From assembly GCA_030407315.1 (NCBI GenBank), contig JALQPE010002080.1, forward strand, positions 1 to 63,490: a stretch of 63,490 nt of DNA, read 5' to 3'. Below the pieces are notes generated by a model that saw only the letters and a list, made by a program, of their open reading frames with translations, ran no database searches and had not been told where the DNA came from. Shown piece after piece: positions 1-10,734 of the stretch. Each line of letters starts with the position of its first letter. The stretch's first letter is position 1. This DNA comes from Asparagopsis taxiformis (lineage: Eukaryota > Rhodophyta > Florideophyceae > Bonnemaisoniales > Bonnemaisoniaceae). A program made the translations under genes and the position numbers.

Positions 1-1860
1 CTGCACGAACTCTGGCCTGTTCGGAATAGTTTTCTGCAGCCAAATCCGTTTTCAAGAATTGCTCCATCGTTGCAGACTTCTTCAACCACTAGCCAACGAC
101 CTCTGATATTCACTTTGCGAGGTTCAACTTGCACTTCAGACGAACTATACTGGGCAATATTGATGCATGTCTCGCTTGCTGAAGGAGATTTACTCTTTTC
201 CGCTACTTATCCGCTATAGTGCAGAATTATATTTCTCCGCCACTAAATTCAACCATTACGAAAACCTTTCCTGCTTTCATTCGATCCAATGAACTGTTTC
301 ACCACAATGATTGTCCTATGCTCATTACATTATGCACAATGATTGCTATTTCATCCAGGCTCGACCTACTCAATATCGTTTTGCTATCTTGTATCGCTTT
401 CCTAAACACCAGCCTGGCCAAGACGTATCCACTTCCGTTTGTTACGCAGTGATGCTCTAAGCACTAATACTGAATCTGATTTTCTCATGCACGTAGTTCC
501 TACTCGTATACTCTACCATATTCTCGGCCCTATTCACGAGGGGAAAACACGATGTCTCGTTGATCGTACTCGGGTGTGATATCTTAAATTGCATACATTT
601 ATATATTGCAATGCAGACTCACTGCTCGCTTGCAACATGGAAAATTATAAAAATTCTTCGACACTGCTGTTTTCCTAACCGCCACCATCCACGTGGCCCG
701 CTTTGACTGCCTGCCAAGTGTACTCGGAGCATACAATGACGTTATCGATATATACCATCCAAATCATCAATGGAAGCGCGGACTCCTCGTCCAGGAAGTG
801 CGCCATTTTTCTTACTCTTCACACCTCCGCCTGTGCTGTAGGCCCCATATGCTAGTGTTTTTCCTATATTTCGTGTAGTGATGACGTCATTCTAGACAAT
901 AAAGGGCGTTAGAACATACGATAATGTGCGCCTCCTCTGCCAGATCATGTGCTTCCAAGCGTAATTCGCAGCCTAGGTATCGTTTTTTCTGGGCCTCCCA
1001 TCGCACCGCTCCGTTTCAAATTCATCCCTCTATTGTTCTCCTACACGTCTTTTCCGCCGCAGAGTGCTACTTAAACGACAGATTCTGAAATCCCTGTTTC
1101 CATCTCCATATCCGTCGGAAGAAAAAGCATCAGTAATTATAATTACTGCTCCGGAAGCGTATACGCTTCCGAGCAGTGTACATGTACGTCACTACATTCA
1201 CGCCACTAACCCAGTATTCTATTCGTTTCTCAAGTTTTCAGTCGGCGAGTTTTCCAATTCTCCTTTCGTTCATCTTTCCTCTCTCACTCCTCCATTTTTG
1301 TTTCTCTGCCTGTGAGTAACAGATTTCGATTTTGGGATGCAATGGTATTCGTTAAGGTACGTTAGTCTCCTAGTAACCATCAGTTTCCCATTCCAATGGT
1401 TTCCCATTCCATTCAACGTCACTAACTTGTTTCCTTTCACTACATCTGTTTTTTCTCTTTCTCTTCATTTCCTAGCTTATTCATGCAGCGCAATCAGTTG
1501 ATAGATGTTAGACTTTCTGGTACTTTTAGTTTTACTCTTCATAATAGTGTTGGTTGTAGTAGCAAGTTTCTAACATAGGGATATTTTACTCTCAATGTAT
1601 CCTGCGCAAATAAACAAATCCAGAGTGAAGCTTCCCATATTGGCACCTCTTAGATTGCTACATATCTCTAGCTCATAGTCACTACGAAATAAAAATTCCT
1701 AGCCGTACAATTGTGACCATTCTCACGAAGATACCATCCATTACCCATCCTCGATAGCACTAGAACTGCCTCCCTCTACCCCAAAAAGATGCCCACGACA
1801 GCATGACTCTCCATCTCATCCACCACTCCCAGACACTGAATTACTATTCAGGACACTACT
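1..1860. other. No recognisable gene
   Basis: AT-rich sequence with only short open frames. None has a recognisable motif, conserved partner or convincing splice pattern. It lies outside the part of the window that can be compared between the two inverted arms, so I cannot tell whether it is host DNA or the outer end of the left transposon copy. Confidence 0.5.
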
Positions 1861-1861
1861 T

Positions 1862-2535
1862 TTACTGTCTCCAGGTGCTGCCCAGGGCAGCACAAAATAT
1901 TCTCCAGGTGCTGCCCAAGGCCAGCACAAAGTCTAGTCTACAGTGCTGCCCAGGGCAGCACGAAACACTGTCTACAGGTGCTGCCCAGGCAGCACAAAGT
2001 ACTGTCTCCAGGTACTGCCCAGGGCAGCACAAAGTACTGTCTACAAGTGCTACCCGGGGCGGCACAAAATACTGTCTACAGGTGCTCCCAGGACAGTGAA
2101 AATCACTGTCTCCAGTTACTGCCCAGGACAGTGAAAATCCTGTCTCCAGGTATTGCCCAGGACAGTGCACCGTGTTGTTTCCATCTATTGTCCCAGGCAG
2201 CGTATTTCACTATCCGGCCATGTTTGCCTGGCAATACAAAAACACTATCCGCAACACTGCCCAGGTACAGTAAATTACATCATATCCAACTATTGAATAA
2301 ATCATTAATTTTTACTGTCTCCATTCATTGCCTCAGACAGTACTGTGAGACAGTGTGTTTTTTACTGTCTGCAGACAGTGTTCCGTCTGTCCTGCCAGAC
2401 AGTGCAAAATCACTGTCTCCAAGTGTGGCATAATTTTCATTTGCCGCATAGTGATTTTTACTGTCTGAGACAGTAAAAATCTGTCTCGCAGTACTGTGTC
2501 TGAGGCCCCTTTTCCAACACCGTAGTGAACCTCAC
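1862..2535. repeat. Minisatellite with self-complementary core
   Basis: A tandem array of about 33-36 bp units. The first units share a near-palindromic core (TGCTGCCCAGGGCAGCA) preceded by ACTGTCTCCAGG or ACTGTCTACAGG. Toward the right the core degrades into other self-complementary forms such as CTGTCTGAGACAG. Every unit could therefore form a small hairpin. Open frames across it on both strands are low-complexity translations and not genes. It ends about 100 bp before the 3' end of the ParB-like gene. Confidence 0.85.
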
Positions 2536-2631
2536 TGCTCCGGTCGTCCCCTCTATACATTGCAATGCCATTGGTGAGATGCCATTGCAACTCCTTCGGC
2601 TGCTTAACCGACCCAATTGCCATCTCTGTGC

Positions 2632-4309
2632 TCAGAAATGACTTGCGCATAATACTCTTTGGGCGCCCAAACGCAGCGTACAGAGAGAATTTGCTATTGC
2701 AGTCACGCGACGGACGTATGTATAAAAGTCGTTCACGTCAAAGCGTCCATCCGGACGTCCGCCATGAGCAGGGTTCAAGTACTCCGAAAGACCACGCAAG
2801 ACGAAGACAAAGTTTTCTTCCAGCAACTCGCGCACTATCTTGTGGTCCAGGTGCGTTATCCCAATCTCGTTGCGGGCGCTCGGAATTGTTCAGCTCACGC
2901 AACACTTCGTCGAGAACAGGATGCTTCAGCGTTGCTATAGCCAAACGCGTCCACCGCCGAGCCGTGTTCGTCGAATTCATCATCCCCATGAACTGCGCCT
3001 CGAACAATGTTCGGATGACATCAGACTCACGCAAGTCGCCAGCGTTTTCCACGTTGTTTGCAACAGCAATCGTACGGATGAACTGCTGGATGGACGCAAG
3101 ATTCGAACCAGGGAGCGCTCCGTCAGTTGCGTCCCAGTCGTATGTTCGACTCTGCACTCTTGTGATGATCTCATGAGGCTGAAGATCACTGTCGCCTTGC
3201 GGCGAAGGTAGTACAAATCCAGAGGCTGAGTAACCCAGCGCAAGCGGTTTGCCTCCTGTGGCAGCTTGGTTCTGTGCATACGGGTGAGGCGCGTGAAGTC
3301 ATCCGCAATGCTATGCATAGCATTGAGACGATGCAGTCCGTCGATCACGGTCACGTTCGCATTGGCATGAATTTGCCATTCTGGAACAGACGCGTGTCGG
3401 CGGGCAGATGCGTGTTCTGCGACCTCAGCACCGTCACAGTGATACGCGAAGAGCTCACATACCCCACAGCCACATATTGTTGCGCAGGTCCTCCACGTGG
3501 TCTTCTTTCACATCCCGAAGGGTCACGGCCGGTTCCACTAGCTGCCTCACCAACACAGTCGCTCCTTCTCCGACGTAATCCGACGTCACAAACTTGGGCA
3601 CCGTAATTTGCGTCCCCTGCTGCTCACGAATGCTTTCCGCCACCTCCGGTTCGTCGTCCACCTCGGTTACGTCCTGCGTAGTAGCTTCGGGTGACGTTGG
3701 AGCGAGCAGGGTGCTTCGTGCCTCCACTGGAGGCTCTGGCAGAGCGAGCAGGCGCTTCGTGCCTCCCGAAACCGGGACGGAGCGTGCTGGATGCTTCGTA
3801 CCCCCCGAACCAGTGATTTCGCCTGCTGGACCGGTACTGGGCATCCGTCCCGAGCTGGCCTGGTTCGTCGCTGCGTTGAAGTTTGACGCTGCAGCAGGGG
3901 TACGAATGTCGCTAGGGCCATCCTCCGCAGCGGGGCGCATCATCCGAGTATCCCAAGGGTAAAACGCCGCGGCGTATGCTCCACCCATCGTCTCCGGCGG
4001 TCCCTCGGCGCCATCAAACATGTACGGGAACGGGAGGTCCTTGAACTTGTCCTTAGTCGCAATGTTGCGCACGACGATATAGTCCGCCTCGTCGGTTTCC
4101 GGCAGCTTGTGGTTGTGCAGCGTGCGCGGAAGGCCAACATCGCCACCAGCAGTGCTCACCGAAGCCGTCCCAATATGCACAGCCGCACCGTCCACGTCCG
4201 CAAACAAGTCGACATCGACGCCGCGCTTGAGTCCGCGCGACTCCGCTGACGCGCTCACTTGATCGCCGCAAACCGTTGAAAACAAACTGCTGAAATGCGT
4301 ATCCGCCAT
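2632..4309 (-). CDS. ParB/sulfiredoxin-fold (DGxHR) protein, multi-exon or partly frameshifted
   Basis: The ATG at 4,309 is chosen because the same codon opens the right-arm copy (63,213) and the protein then reads MADTHFSSLF. The first exon (about 280 residues, low complexity, Pro/Ala/Ser-rich in the middle) ends in a segment typical of ParB-like domains (LRDVKEDHVEDL). A 46-bp GT..AG intron (3,462-3,417) restores the frame into VTVIDGLHRLNAM, the diagnostic DGxHR motif of the ParB/sulfiredoxin fold. A second join near 3,234-3,179 (56-bp intron, or a frameshift) leads to a helical stretch reading VQSRTYDWDATDGALPG, and another frame change near 2,880 leads to a final segment ending at 2,632. 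Family knowledge: this fold occurs in partition proteins, nucleases and many phage or plasmid proteins next to DNA methylases. Whether this protein is a nuclease, NTPase or DNA binder cannot be told. The later joins are uncertain, and the gene could be partly decayed. Confidence 0.6.
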
Positions 4310-4654
4310 GGTTGTTGAGTTGGAAAGGAAAAGAGATGGTTGACGTTGACGTATTCGAGTGATGTGGATGGTATGTTTCACGTTGAAGAATGGTCGTGAC
4401 CGCCAATCGCTGGAAATAATAACACAATACAACCGAAATTTTGTTAGGTACACACCTATCGTGACCGCTGGAATGCAAGACAGGCAATCGAGATGTGAGT
4501 GTCCGTTCGGAACGGGCCCGAGTCGGGCTCTCGAAACCTGACGAGGTGGCGTGAAGCAGGCAGTGTCCTTGATGTGTAATGTGTTAAAATTACAGCTGTC
4601 AAGCTAGGCGGCTTTTGGGGCGGCTGCGAGCACCCTTTTATCCGGGGAACACCC

Positions 4655-4862
4655 TGATTTGAGTTAAAATTTGGGCTATTCTCAAAAACATGCACATGTG
4701 AACATGTTTTTGAGATGGGGGTGTGCCGTACGGCACAATCGACCCGCCCAAATCGTTGATTTTTGCAACAATTTTTTGTGCCCGAAATTTTAGAATTTCT
4801 GGGCTGGCCAGCAGTGCATCTGAGATGGACATCCACCGGACGTCCATTTCAGGTTGGTCGTG
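4655..4862 (+). repeat. Palindrome module 1 (upstream of ParB-like gene)
   Basis: One of twelve copies in the window of a module of about 200 bp. In order it holds a 12-bp-stem hairpin around ACATGCACATGTGAACATGT (4,681-4,714), the perfect palindrome GTGCCGTACGGCAC (4,723-4,736), an AT-rich tract, CTGGGCTGGCCAGCA, and a GGACGTCC end. It lies about 350 bp upstream of the ParB-like start codon. It could be a promoter or operator, a protein-binding repeat, or a small non-autonomous element. Confidence 0.85.
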
Positions 4863-5147
4863 TGCTGCCTACATCCACGCATTGCAGCAACTAAGCAGGC
4901 GGGTTCACTACTAATATAAAGTGCACGGAATATGAGTAACGTGATGGTGAGTAGTGTTTTCTGTTGAGGGAGTAAGGCGGGACCATGATGAAACACGGAA
5001 GAAGATTTCTCCCTAGCATAACTTAGGCTTGAAGCCTGCAATCGACCCATCTTCCGGCGCCATTTAGCCTCACAGTTAGTGCTTACAGAAGCCAGTGATG
5101 ACCCCGCTCGGGGCGGCGGCGGTTCCTGGGGCCGTTGTGGCCAAATT

Positions 5148-5355
5148 AGACACCCTGATTTGAATTAAAATTTGGGCTATTCTCAAAAACATGCACATGT
5201 GAACATGTTTTGAAATGGGGGTGTGCCGTACGGCACAAACGACCCGCTGAATCGTTGATTTTTTACAATTTTTTGTGCCCGAAATTTTAGAATTTCTGGG
5301 CTGGCCAGCAGTGCAATCGAGCTGGACATCCACCGGACGTCATTTCAGGTTGGTC
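5148..5355 (+). repeat. Palindrome module 2
   Basis: Same module and orientation as module 1, with GTGCCGTACGGCAC at 5,223-5,236. The hairpin arm has lost one T. It is followed by about 120 bp that is also repeated around modules 1 and 3 (a transcript-like segment ending near GCCAGTGATGACCCC), so modules 1-3 form a degenerate tandem of about 400-500 bp units. Confidence 0.85.
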
Positions 5356-5531
5356 GTGAGAGAGTGGGGTGGGACCATGATGGAACAAGGACCAAGACCT
5401 GTCCCTGGCGTATTGAGCCTGAAATTGACCCTTCGTCAGACGCCATTTAGCCTTACAGTTAGTGCTTACAGAAGCCAGTGATGACCCCACTCGGGGCGGC
5501 GGCCGTGCCTGGGGCCGTTGTGGCCAAATTA

Positions 5532-5702
5532 GACACCCTGATTTGAATTAAATTTGGGCTATTCTCAAAAACATGCACATGTGAACATGTTTTTGAGATG
5601 GGGGTGTGCCGTACGGCACAATCGACCGCCCAAATCAAGGTTTTTTACAATATTTTTGCTGCCCGAAATCTACAATTTCTGGGCTGGCCAGTAATGCATT
5701 AG
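5532..5702 (+). repeat. Palindrome module 3 (truncated)
   Basis: Same module, with GTGCCGTACGGCAC at 5,606-5,619. It stops after the CTGGCCAG segment, and the GGACGTCC end is replaced by unrelated sequence starting AGCTATGTGCTC. The same truncation is present in the right arm (61,810-61,976), so it predates the duplication of the arms. Confidence 0.85.
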
Positions 5703-6164
5703 CTATGTGCTCTAAACCGATTCTAACAAGCAGAAAGAATCCTCTCCTTCATGACGATGCTCTCGAATTGAGTGCAATGCAACGGACTCCCTCCAGAGAA
5801 CGACAAAGCATCGTCTTTTGCAAGACATTTTCGTACGAAAAATAATCGAAAACACATTTGACTTTAACAACAGCTATCGCGAGCACCGTACTCAGCTAAA
5901 TTTCCTCTGTAATTTCCTTCCTCCAACCAATCAATAGCCGCTTGGTCACAGGCTTAAAAGCCTTCCACTATTTGTCCTATCCATCGAAGAGGGTTCGATC
6001 CAGGCCTTGATGGGTGTGGAACCCGAGAACTTGAAAATGGAACATATTGCGACAGAGATGAGATGTCATTCTCTTTCGTTTACTTTTTTCTAACAAGATT
6101 CTAAACGTCTACGCAGCGGAACGAACCCAATGTCGTCCGTCCGTTTTCAGCCCGGTGAGATGTT

Positions 6165-6500
6165 TTTTGCCATTAACGGAGGTGGAGGCGGCTATGGAGG
6201 AAGCCTGCGGTTCGGGTATTCTTTCCATTAACGGAGGTGGAGGTGGCGGCTTTGGAGGAAGCCTGGAGAACATGTGAGATGTCAGTACCCATGGATCACA
6301 AGAAAAACATGTAGAGGTCCAGTTTGGATATTGTTGCCATTAACGGAGGCGGAGGAGGCGGCTACGGTGGAAGCCTGGAGAGCATGTGAGATGTCAGTAC
6401 CCATGGATCACAAGAAGAACATGTTGAGGTGCGGTTCGGATATTCTTTCCATTAACGGAGGTGGAGGAGGCGGCTACGGTGGAAGCCTGGAGAAGAATAG
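6165..6500. repeat. Minisatellite with GGTGGAGG core
   Basis: About four tandem units, each with a block like CCATTAACGGAGGTGGAGG, then GGCTACGGTGGAAGCCTGG, joined by a spacer containing CCCATGGATCACAAG. Read in one frame the block gives a glycine-rich INGGGG..YGGS peptide, but the spacers carry stops and no splice pattern rescues them. I treat it as a repeat and not a gene. The mirror copy is at about 61,010-61,345. Confidence 0.75.
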
Positions 6501-6790
6501 AATAGTCCTATACCCATGGATCACAAGTAGACGTAGTTGGGCTCCTTTTCGAAGCCCATTCGTCTCTTGAATAAATTTAGCACCCAAATCATATACGATT
6601 GCCGAGTTGACACCCCGTATGTCTCGTTGGTAGAAATAGCAGGGGTTCCACCACTCAGCTGGCGGGAAGTAGTTACTGATTATATGAGATATGGCTTAGC
6701 TCCCGCCAAAACCGATAGCTCTGGGCTCAGGTTCTCCAAATGTGGTTATACGAATGTGTTCTGACAATGCTAGAAGACGAATATCTGCAT

Positions 6791-6990
6791 CCTGATTTGA
6801 ATTAAAATTTGGGCTATTCTCAAAAACATGCACATGTGAACATGTTTTTGAGATGGGGGTGTGCCGTACGGCACAATCGACCGCCCAAATCGATGTTTTT
6901 TGCAATATTTTTTCTGCCCGAAATTGTAGAATTTCTGGTCTGGCCAGCAATGCATCTGAGCTGGACATCCCCATGTCCAGTGGCCGTCCG
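6791..6990 (+). repeat. Palindrome module 4 (upstream of methyltransferase-SET gene)
   Basis: Same module as module 1, with GTGCCGTACGGCAC at 6,861-6,874, ending about 315 bp before the methyltransferase-SET start codon. Together with module 5, which is inverted at 10,735-10,929, it brackets that gene like terminal inverted repeats. The outer ends of both read CCTGATTTGAATTAAAATTT. I see no target-site duplication outside them. Confidence 0.85.
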
Positions 6991-7304
6991 GATGTCGCTC
7001 ACCTGGTAAGCGTGATGCACCTGTGACAACCTATGTGACTGGCGGCCTTGCAGTACAACACTCAAAGGCAGGGAATCACAATCTTTTTAAAATTTTTCTC
7101 TACCACGTATCTGTCACAACTTATTACCTACACCGGTTACGGGTTTCAAGACCTTTCCAGTGCTGTGTACCCGTATACTCTGTTCCGTTCGATATCAACC
7201 AGTGTTCCTCACGAAAGAGTGCAAACGTCACGAGATACGTCGTCAAATTTGACTGTCTCGCCGAGCGGTCGCCATCCTGTACCGAATTTTCCACTCATTC
7301 CATT

Positions 7305-10300
7305 ATGACGAATAAGCGCAGGCGCAACAGCAATCCGATCGTTGACGACGCAACCGTGCCAATTCTGCGCGAACCCGCTAGCCCTTGGGAGGATTCTAGT
7401 GACATGGGTACACGTCGAAACGTAGGTCGCGCCGCCCGCGAAACTACTCTCGCTGGCAAAGACTTCCTCCGCCTCTTGCTGGATTTATTCGCCCACTCAA
7501 GTTTCGCAGACTTGACGGACAAGCCGGGAGGTTTCACATACGCGGACCTTGGCGCTTGGGTTGCGCAGGGCACGGAAGAACAATTTGTGGCGCTGCAAGG
7601 TCGACTCAGCATGTCCTTCAGCGGTCGTTCGAAGAATGCTGGAGTCGAGGCGGATGTTGCCGAAATCGTCATGGCAGAGATGAACGTTGAGCGAGCCAAG
7701 CAGATTGTTCGTCTGGCATTACCCATTGCCGAGTTTTCAAGACAGGATGAGCGTATCGGGCAATGGGTTGAGCACTGCATCCTTTCTGGGATCGTGCCGC
7801 AGACCTTCCTTATTGGATGTAACATGCTTCCTTCGCCACTACAGGCGCCGCAGCGCGGGGAACCAAGCGCCTTCGTTCTTGCTCCACCGGAAACGTTCGA
7901 GGTATTGATGTATTTCCAAGCGTTGTCTATCATCCGAAATCACAACAAGAACCTGCCGCGTCGCCGAATAGGAGACGCGGCCGAAGAGGGGAACGAAGCC
8001 GCACGCGTCCCAGCCCATCGGAAAAGCACTAATCGAGCTTGTTACGTGGTTCAAGTTTTATACCATGCTTGGACCGATGTGGCCTACGCCGCAAAGTTTT
8101 CCAGCTTCGAAGAGTTGATGGCGCCGTACATCATTTTCGACAGCAGTGAGCATTGGTTTGACGTGCTCGATGAAGGTCTATTCGCACCGATGGAGCAGAA
8201 GCTAGATCTCTACCACAACAAAGCTCCCCTATCTCATCCTGATGGATATGGTGGAAAAGTAGAGACAAGAACCAGTGCGCAGCACAGTGCATTTAGGGAC
8301 CTTGTGAGGAAGTTCTTCGACCGGTTGCAGTTTCTTATCGTCAACCCGGACCTGTACACCTGGCCGGAGTCCGACCGCTGGGGGGCGCTGGAAATATACT
8401 TCTCAAGCGGAAATCCGGACAAGCTGCCAGCGTACTTTGACACCCTCGACGAAGACGTTATGGCTGTCCTCCGCCCGGCACCACAAGCCGCGGACGCAGA
8501 AAAGGTCCCCAAGCCGGTTGATGACACTCCCACTCGTCGCAACACAGGAGGGAGAGGTTTGGTTCCGTCGACAAGACACACAACCAGGCTTCAACTTGGA
8601 CCTGGGAGGACCAGTCTTACTGCCCAAGGGCCGTCTCCCCCGTCACCGTCACCCCATGCGACAGAAGAGCAGGAAAGTGAAGGGCAGGCTCTCGCAAAGG
8701 ACTTTCTTTCGAAAATGAGTCAGTATTGCCGGGTGTACGACGTCCCTTTCGAAGATTTGGTCAGTGCCGACGAGAGCCGAGAACACGTGCCCATCACGGG
8801 CAACGTTCAGCTCATTCTGACTGATCCGCCCTACAATGTTCGTCGTAAGAGGAACGATTCCAACTCTTCGTACGACAGGCTAACTGCAGAAGATATGCAG
8901 GCTAGCATCGAAGTGTTTGACGAGCTGTTGCGCCCCGGTGGCCACGGCATCGTGTTCTGCTCGGTTTTGCAGTTCTACGAATGGTTCCATTACTTGGAAA
9001 CGTACAAAGGACCGCAGTCAGAAGGCCCAACCGATACTGCTGCCAGTGATGACGGGTCGGATGAAGAAGAGGTTACGTCCATGAATTCGGACTCCGAAGC
9101 ATCGCAGCACAGTGGCGAAGAAAGTGCGGATGAGGAGGAGGACGAGGAGGAGGAGGACGTCGTTCGGAATTCAGTTTTCTTCGTTGACGAGGTACCTCTG
9201 TTGTTTGTCCGACTACCTGGGCACCTCTATCAAATGCCGGGGCGGAAGAGGTACCAACGCATGAACATGGCAGAGGTCGCTATCCACTTCTGGAAGCGAG
9301 GTGTTCCGTTCAAGACCGGAAGCGAGATGGTGGCCTATAGGAACCACGGATACATGGACGGCACGTACCCGGCGTGGTGCAACGTCACCATCAATATGCC
9401 CGCCATCGATTCGAATGAGATGGTGTGGCGAACAAGGAGCACAACCGGTGCTACGGTCAGAGTTCGTGCAGAGCAGAAGAGCGTCGCTCTCATGATGGAG
9501 TTGATCAGCCAGCATTCACAGCCTGGTGATATTGTTGTCGATCCATTCTCTGGCACTTTCGCAACGGGAAAAGCAGCTATGAGCTTGCCTGAGCACCGTG
9601 TTTTCGTCGGCAGTGACATGGACAAATTGTGTGTGGTACGATCGCTTCCAAAGCTGTGTGCAGTCATGTCACGTGTAATTCTTTCAAACAACACTGACAT
9701 GAGGGTCACGACAGAAGCGAAACAGAGTGCTGAGAAGTTCTTGGCGTCCCCCTCTGTCACGATGCGTACGCAGAGGGAACGCAGGATCATCGAACCCCCA
9801 CCTGGCCTTCCCCTGTACCAGAGGTTCCCGAAATATATTCGGCAGTACCTCTGGCAGCTGTGCCCAGAGTCGATTGCGTCGCGCGAGCACATGGAAAAAC
9901 CGGTACATTATTGGCCACCTTCCCTGCGCCGCTGGTTGCAAACTGAAAACCCTCGCGTGATGCGGGCACACGATTGTGTTGCGAAAAAATTGAGCGTTCG
10001 ACCATCGCTGATTAAGCATCCAAATGCAGGAAGAGGGCTCTTCGCTGAACAGACATTTAATGTTGGCGACGAAGTATGTGCATACTACGGAACTGTTGTG
10101 TACTCTGATATGAGCAAGGAGTCGATGAGGTTCGCGTACGGAGAGGGTCACATGGCGATAACGAAGGAAACATTCTTGATGTATGCTATCAAGCTGTATG
10201 CAACAGCGGAGGACGACGAAAACATCGAGCATCCAATTTGGATTGTTCCGGCTCCGTTCTGTTCGGCGCAGTTCATCAACGACCCGCGGTATTTGCGAGG

Positions 10301-10502
10301 TGAGGACACTCCGGCGGAAGACACCAGGCGGATGGCCAACGTCGAGTTTGTCGAGAACTACAGCAGCGGTTCGACGGGGAAGAAGCTCAAGGCGAAGGAC
10401 CTAGAAAATCCGAAGATCATTGTAGTACGTGCAATCCGCGATATCCGTCCGGGGCAGGAGCTCTACGTTCATTATGGGACAGCGTTTAGAGCATGGAATT
10501 AG
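7305..10502 (+). CDS. DPPY-type DNA amino-methyltransferase fused to a SET domain
   Basis: This is a 1,065-aa protein without introns. The start is set at 7,305 because the upstream in-frame extension is destroyed by indels in the right arm, while both copies are open from this ATG. Residues 1-450 are a novel helical region. A methyltransferase domain follows: motif IV DPPY at 507-510 (ILTDPPYNV), then motif I-like DPFSGTFATGKA from residue 746. This is the permuted beta-class order seen in N6-adenine and N4-cytosine methylases of the N6_N4_Mtase family. An acidic insert (about 582-620, Asp/Glu runs) sits between the motifs. Residues about 900-1,065 are a SET domain: GRGLFA at 909-914, FINDPR at 990-995 where SET proteins usually have NHSC-like residues, and ELYVHYG at 1052-1058 with the catalytic-type tyrosine. 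The expected activity is DNA base methylation plus protein-lysine methylation in the nucleus. Targets are unknown. Confidence 0.9.
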   Translation: MTNKRRRNSNPIVDDATVPILREPASPWEDSSDMGTRRNVGRAARETTLAGKDFLRLLLDLFAHSSFADLTDKPGGFTYADLGAWVAQGTEEQFVALQGRLSMSFSGRSKNAGVEADVAEIVMAEMNVERAKQIVRLALPIAEFSRQDERIGQWVEHCILSGIVPQTFLIGCNMLPSPLQAPQRGEPSAFVLAPPETFEVLMYFQALSIIRNHNKNLPRRRIGDAAEEGNEAARVPAHRKSTNRACYVVQVLYHAWTDVAYAAKFSSFEELMAPYIIFDSSEHWFDVLDEGLFAPMEQKLDLYHNKAPLSHPDGYGGKVETRTSAQHSAFRDLVRKFFDRLQFLIVNPDLYTWPESDRWGALEIYFSSGNPDKLPAYFDTLDEDVMAVLRPAPQAADAEKVPKPVDDTPTRRNTGGRGLVPSTRHTTRLQLGPGRTSLTAQGPSPPSPSPHATEEQESEGQALAKDFLSKMSQYCRVYDVPFEDLVSADESREHVPITGNVQLILTDPPYNVRRKRNDSNSSYDRLTAEDMQASIEVFDELLRPGGHGIVFCSVLQFYEWFHYLETYKGPQSEGPTDTAASDDGSDEEEVTSMNSDSEASQHSGEESADEEEDEEEEDVVRNSVFFVDEVPLLFVRLPGHLYQMPGRKRYQRMNMAEVAIHFWKRGVPFKTGSEMVAYRNHGYMDGTYPAWCNVTINMPAIDSNEMVWRTRSTTGATVRVRAEQKSVALMMELISQHSQPGDIVVDPFSGTFATGKAAMSLPEHRVFVGSDMDKLCVVRSLPKLCAVMSRVILSNNTDMRVTTEAKQSAEKFLASPSVTMRTQRERRIIEPPPGLPLYQRFPKYIRQYLWQLCPESIASREHMEKPVHYWPPSLRRWLQTENPRVMRAHDCVAKKLSVRPSLIKHPNAGRGLFAEQTFNVGDEVCAYYGTVVYSDMSKESMRFAYGEGHMAITKETFLMYAIKLYATAEDDENIEHPIWIVPAPFCSAQFINDPRYLRGEDTPAEDTRRMANVEFVENYSSGSTGKKLKAKDLENPKIIVVRAIRDIRPGQELYVHYGTAFRAWN

Positions 10503-10734
10503 GGTCACGAAAGATGTTTTCATTTCGACTACAAATAAAGCTACGTTCCAGAGTTGAAGTATATCATATAATGCAGCATGTCCAGCCACCATTAGTCCAG
10601 GGTGAAACCTATTGAGCAGTACTCGCCTGTCAAAAACCAATCGTTCACACTCTAGGTGCACTTCGTCCGAGCAGTGAACCTGACTGCTTGGTTGCTGTTA
10701 TGCGTGCAGATGCAAAATACAAGACCAAGTTGAA

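Noticed and set aside
2565..3211. Plus-strand open frames of up to 203 codons opposite the ParB-like gene
   Set aside because: They are antisense shadows. The minus strand carries the DGxHR motif and plausible splice joins.
6165..6570. Glycine-rich protein encoded by the GGTGGAGG minisatellite
   Set aside because: Spacers between units carry stops in the glycine frame, and no splice pattern joins them.
4456..7065. Open frames containing a peptide like FENSPNFNSNQ repeated at every palindrome module
   Set aside because: They translate the non-coding 200-bp repeat in several frames and orientations. Similarity among them reflects the DNA repeat.
7023..7304. N-terminal extension of the methyltransferase-SET frame giving 1,159 residues
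   Set aside because: In the right arm the equivalent region is out of frame because of indels in A/T runs, so the extension is not conserved. The start at 7,305 is used.
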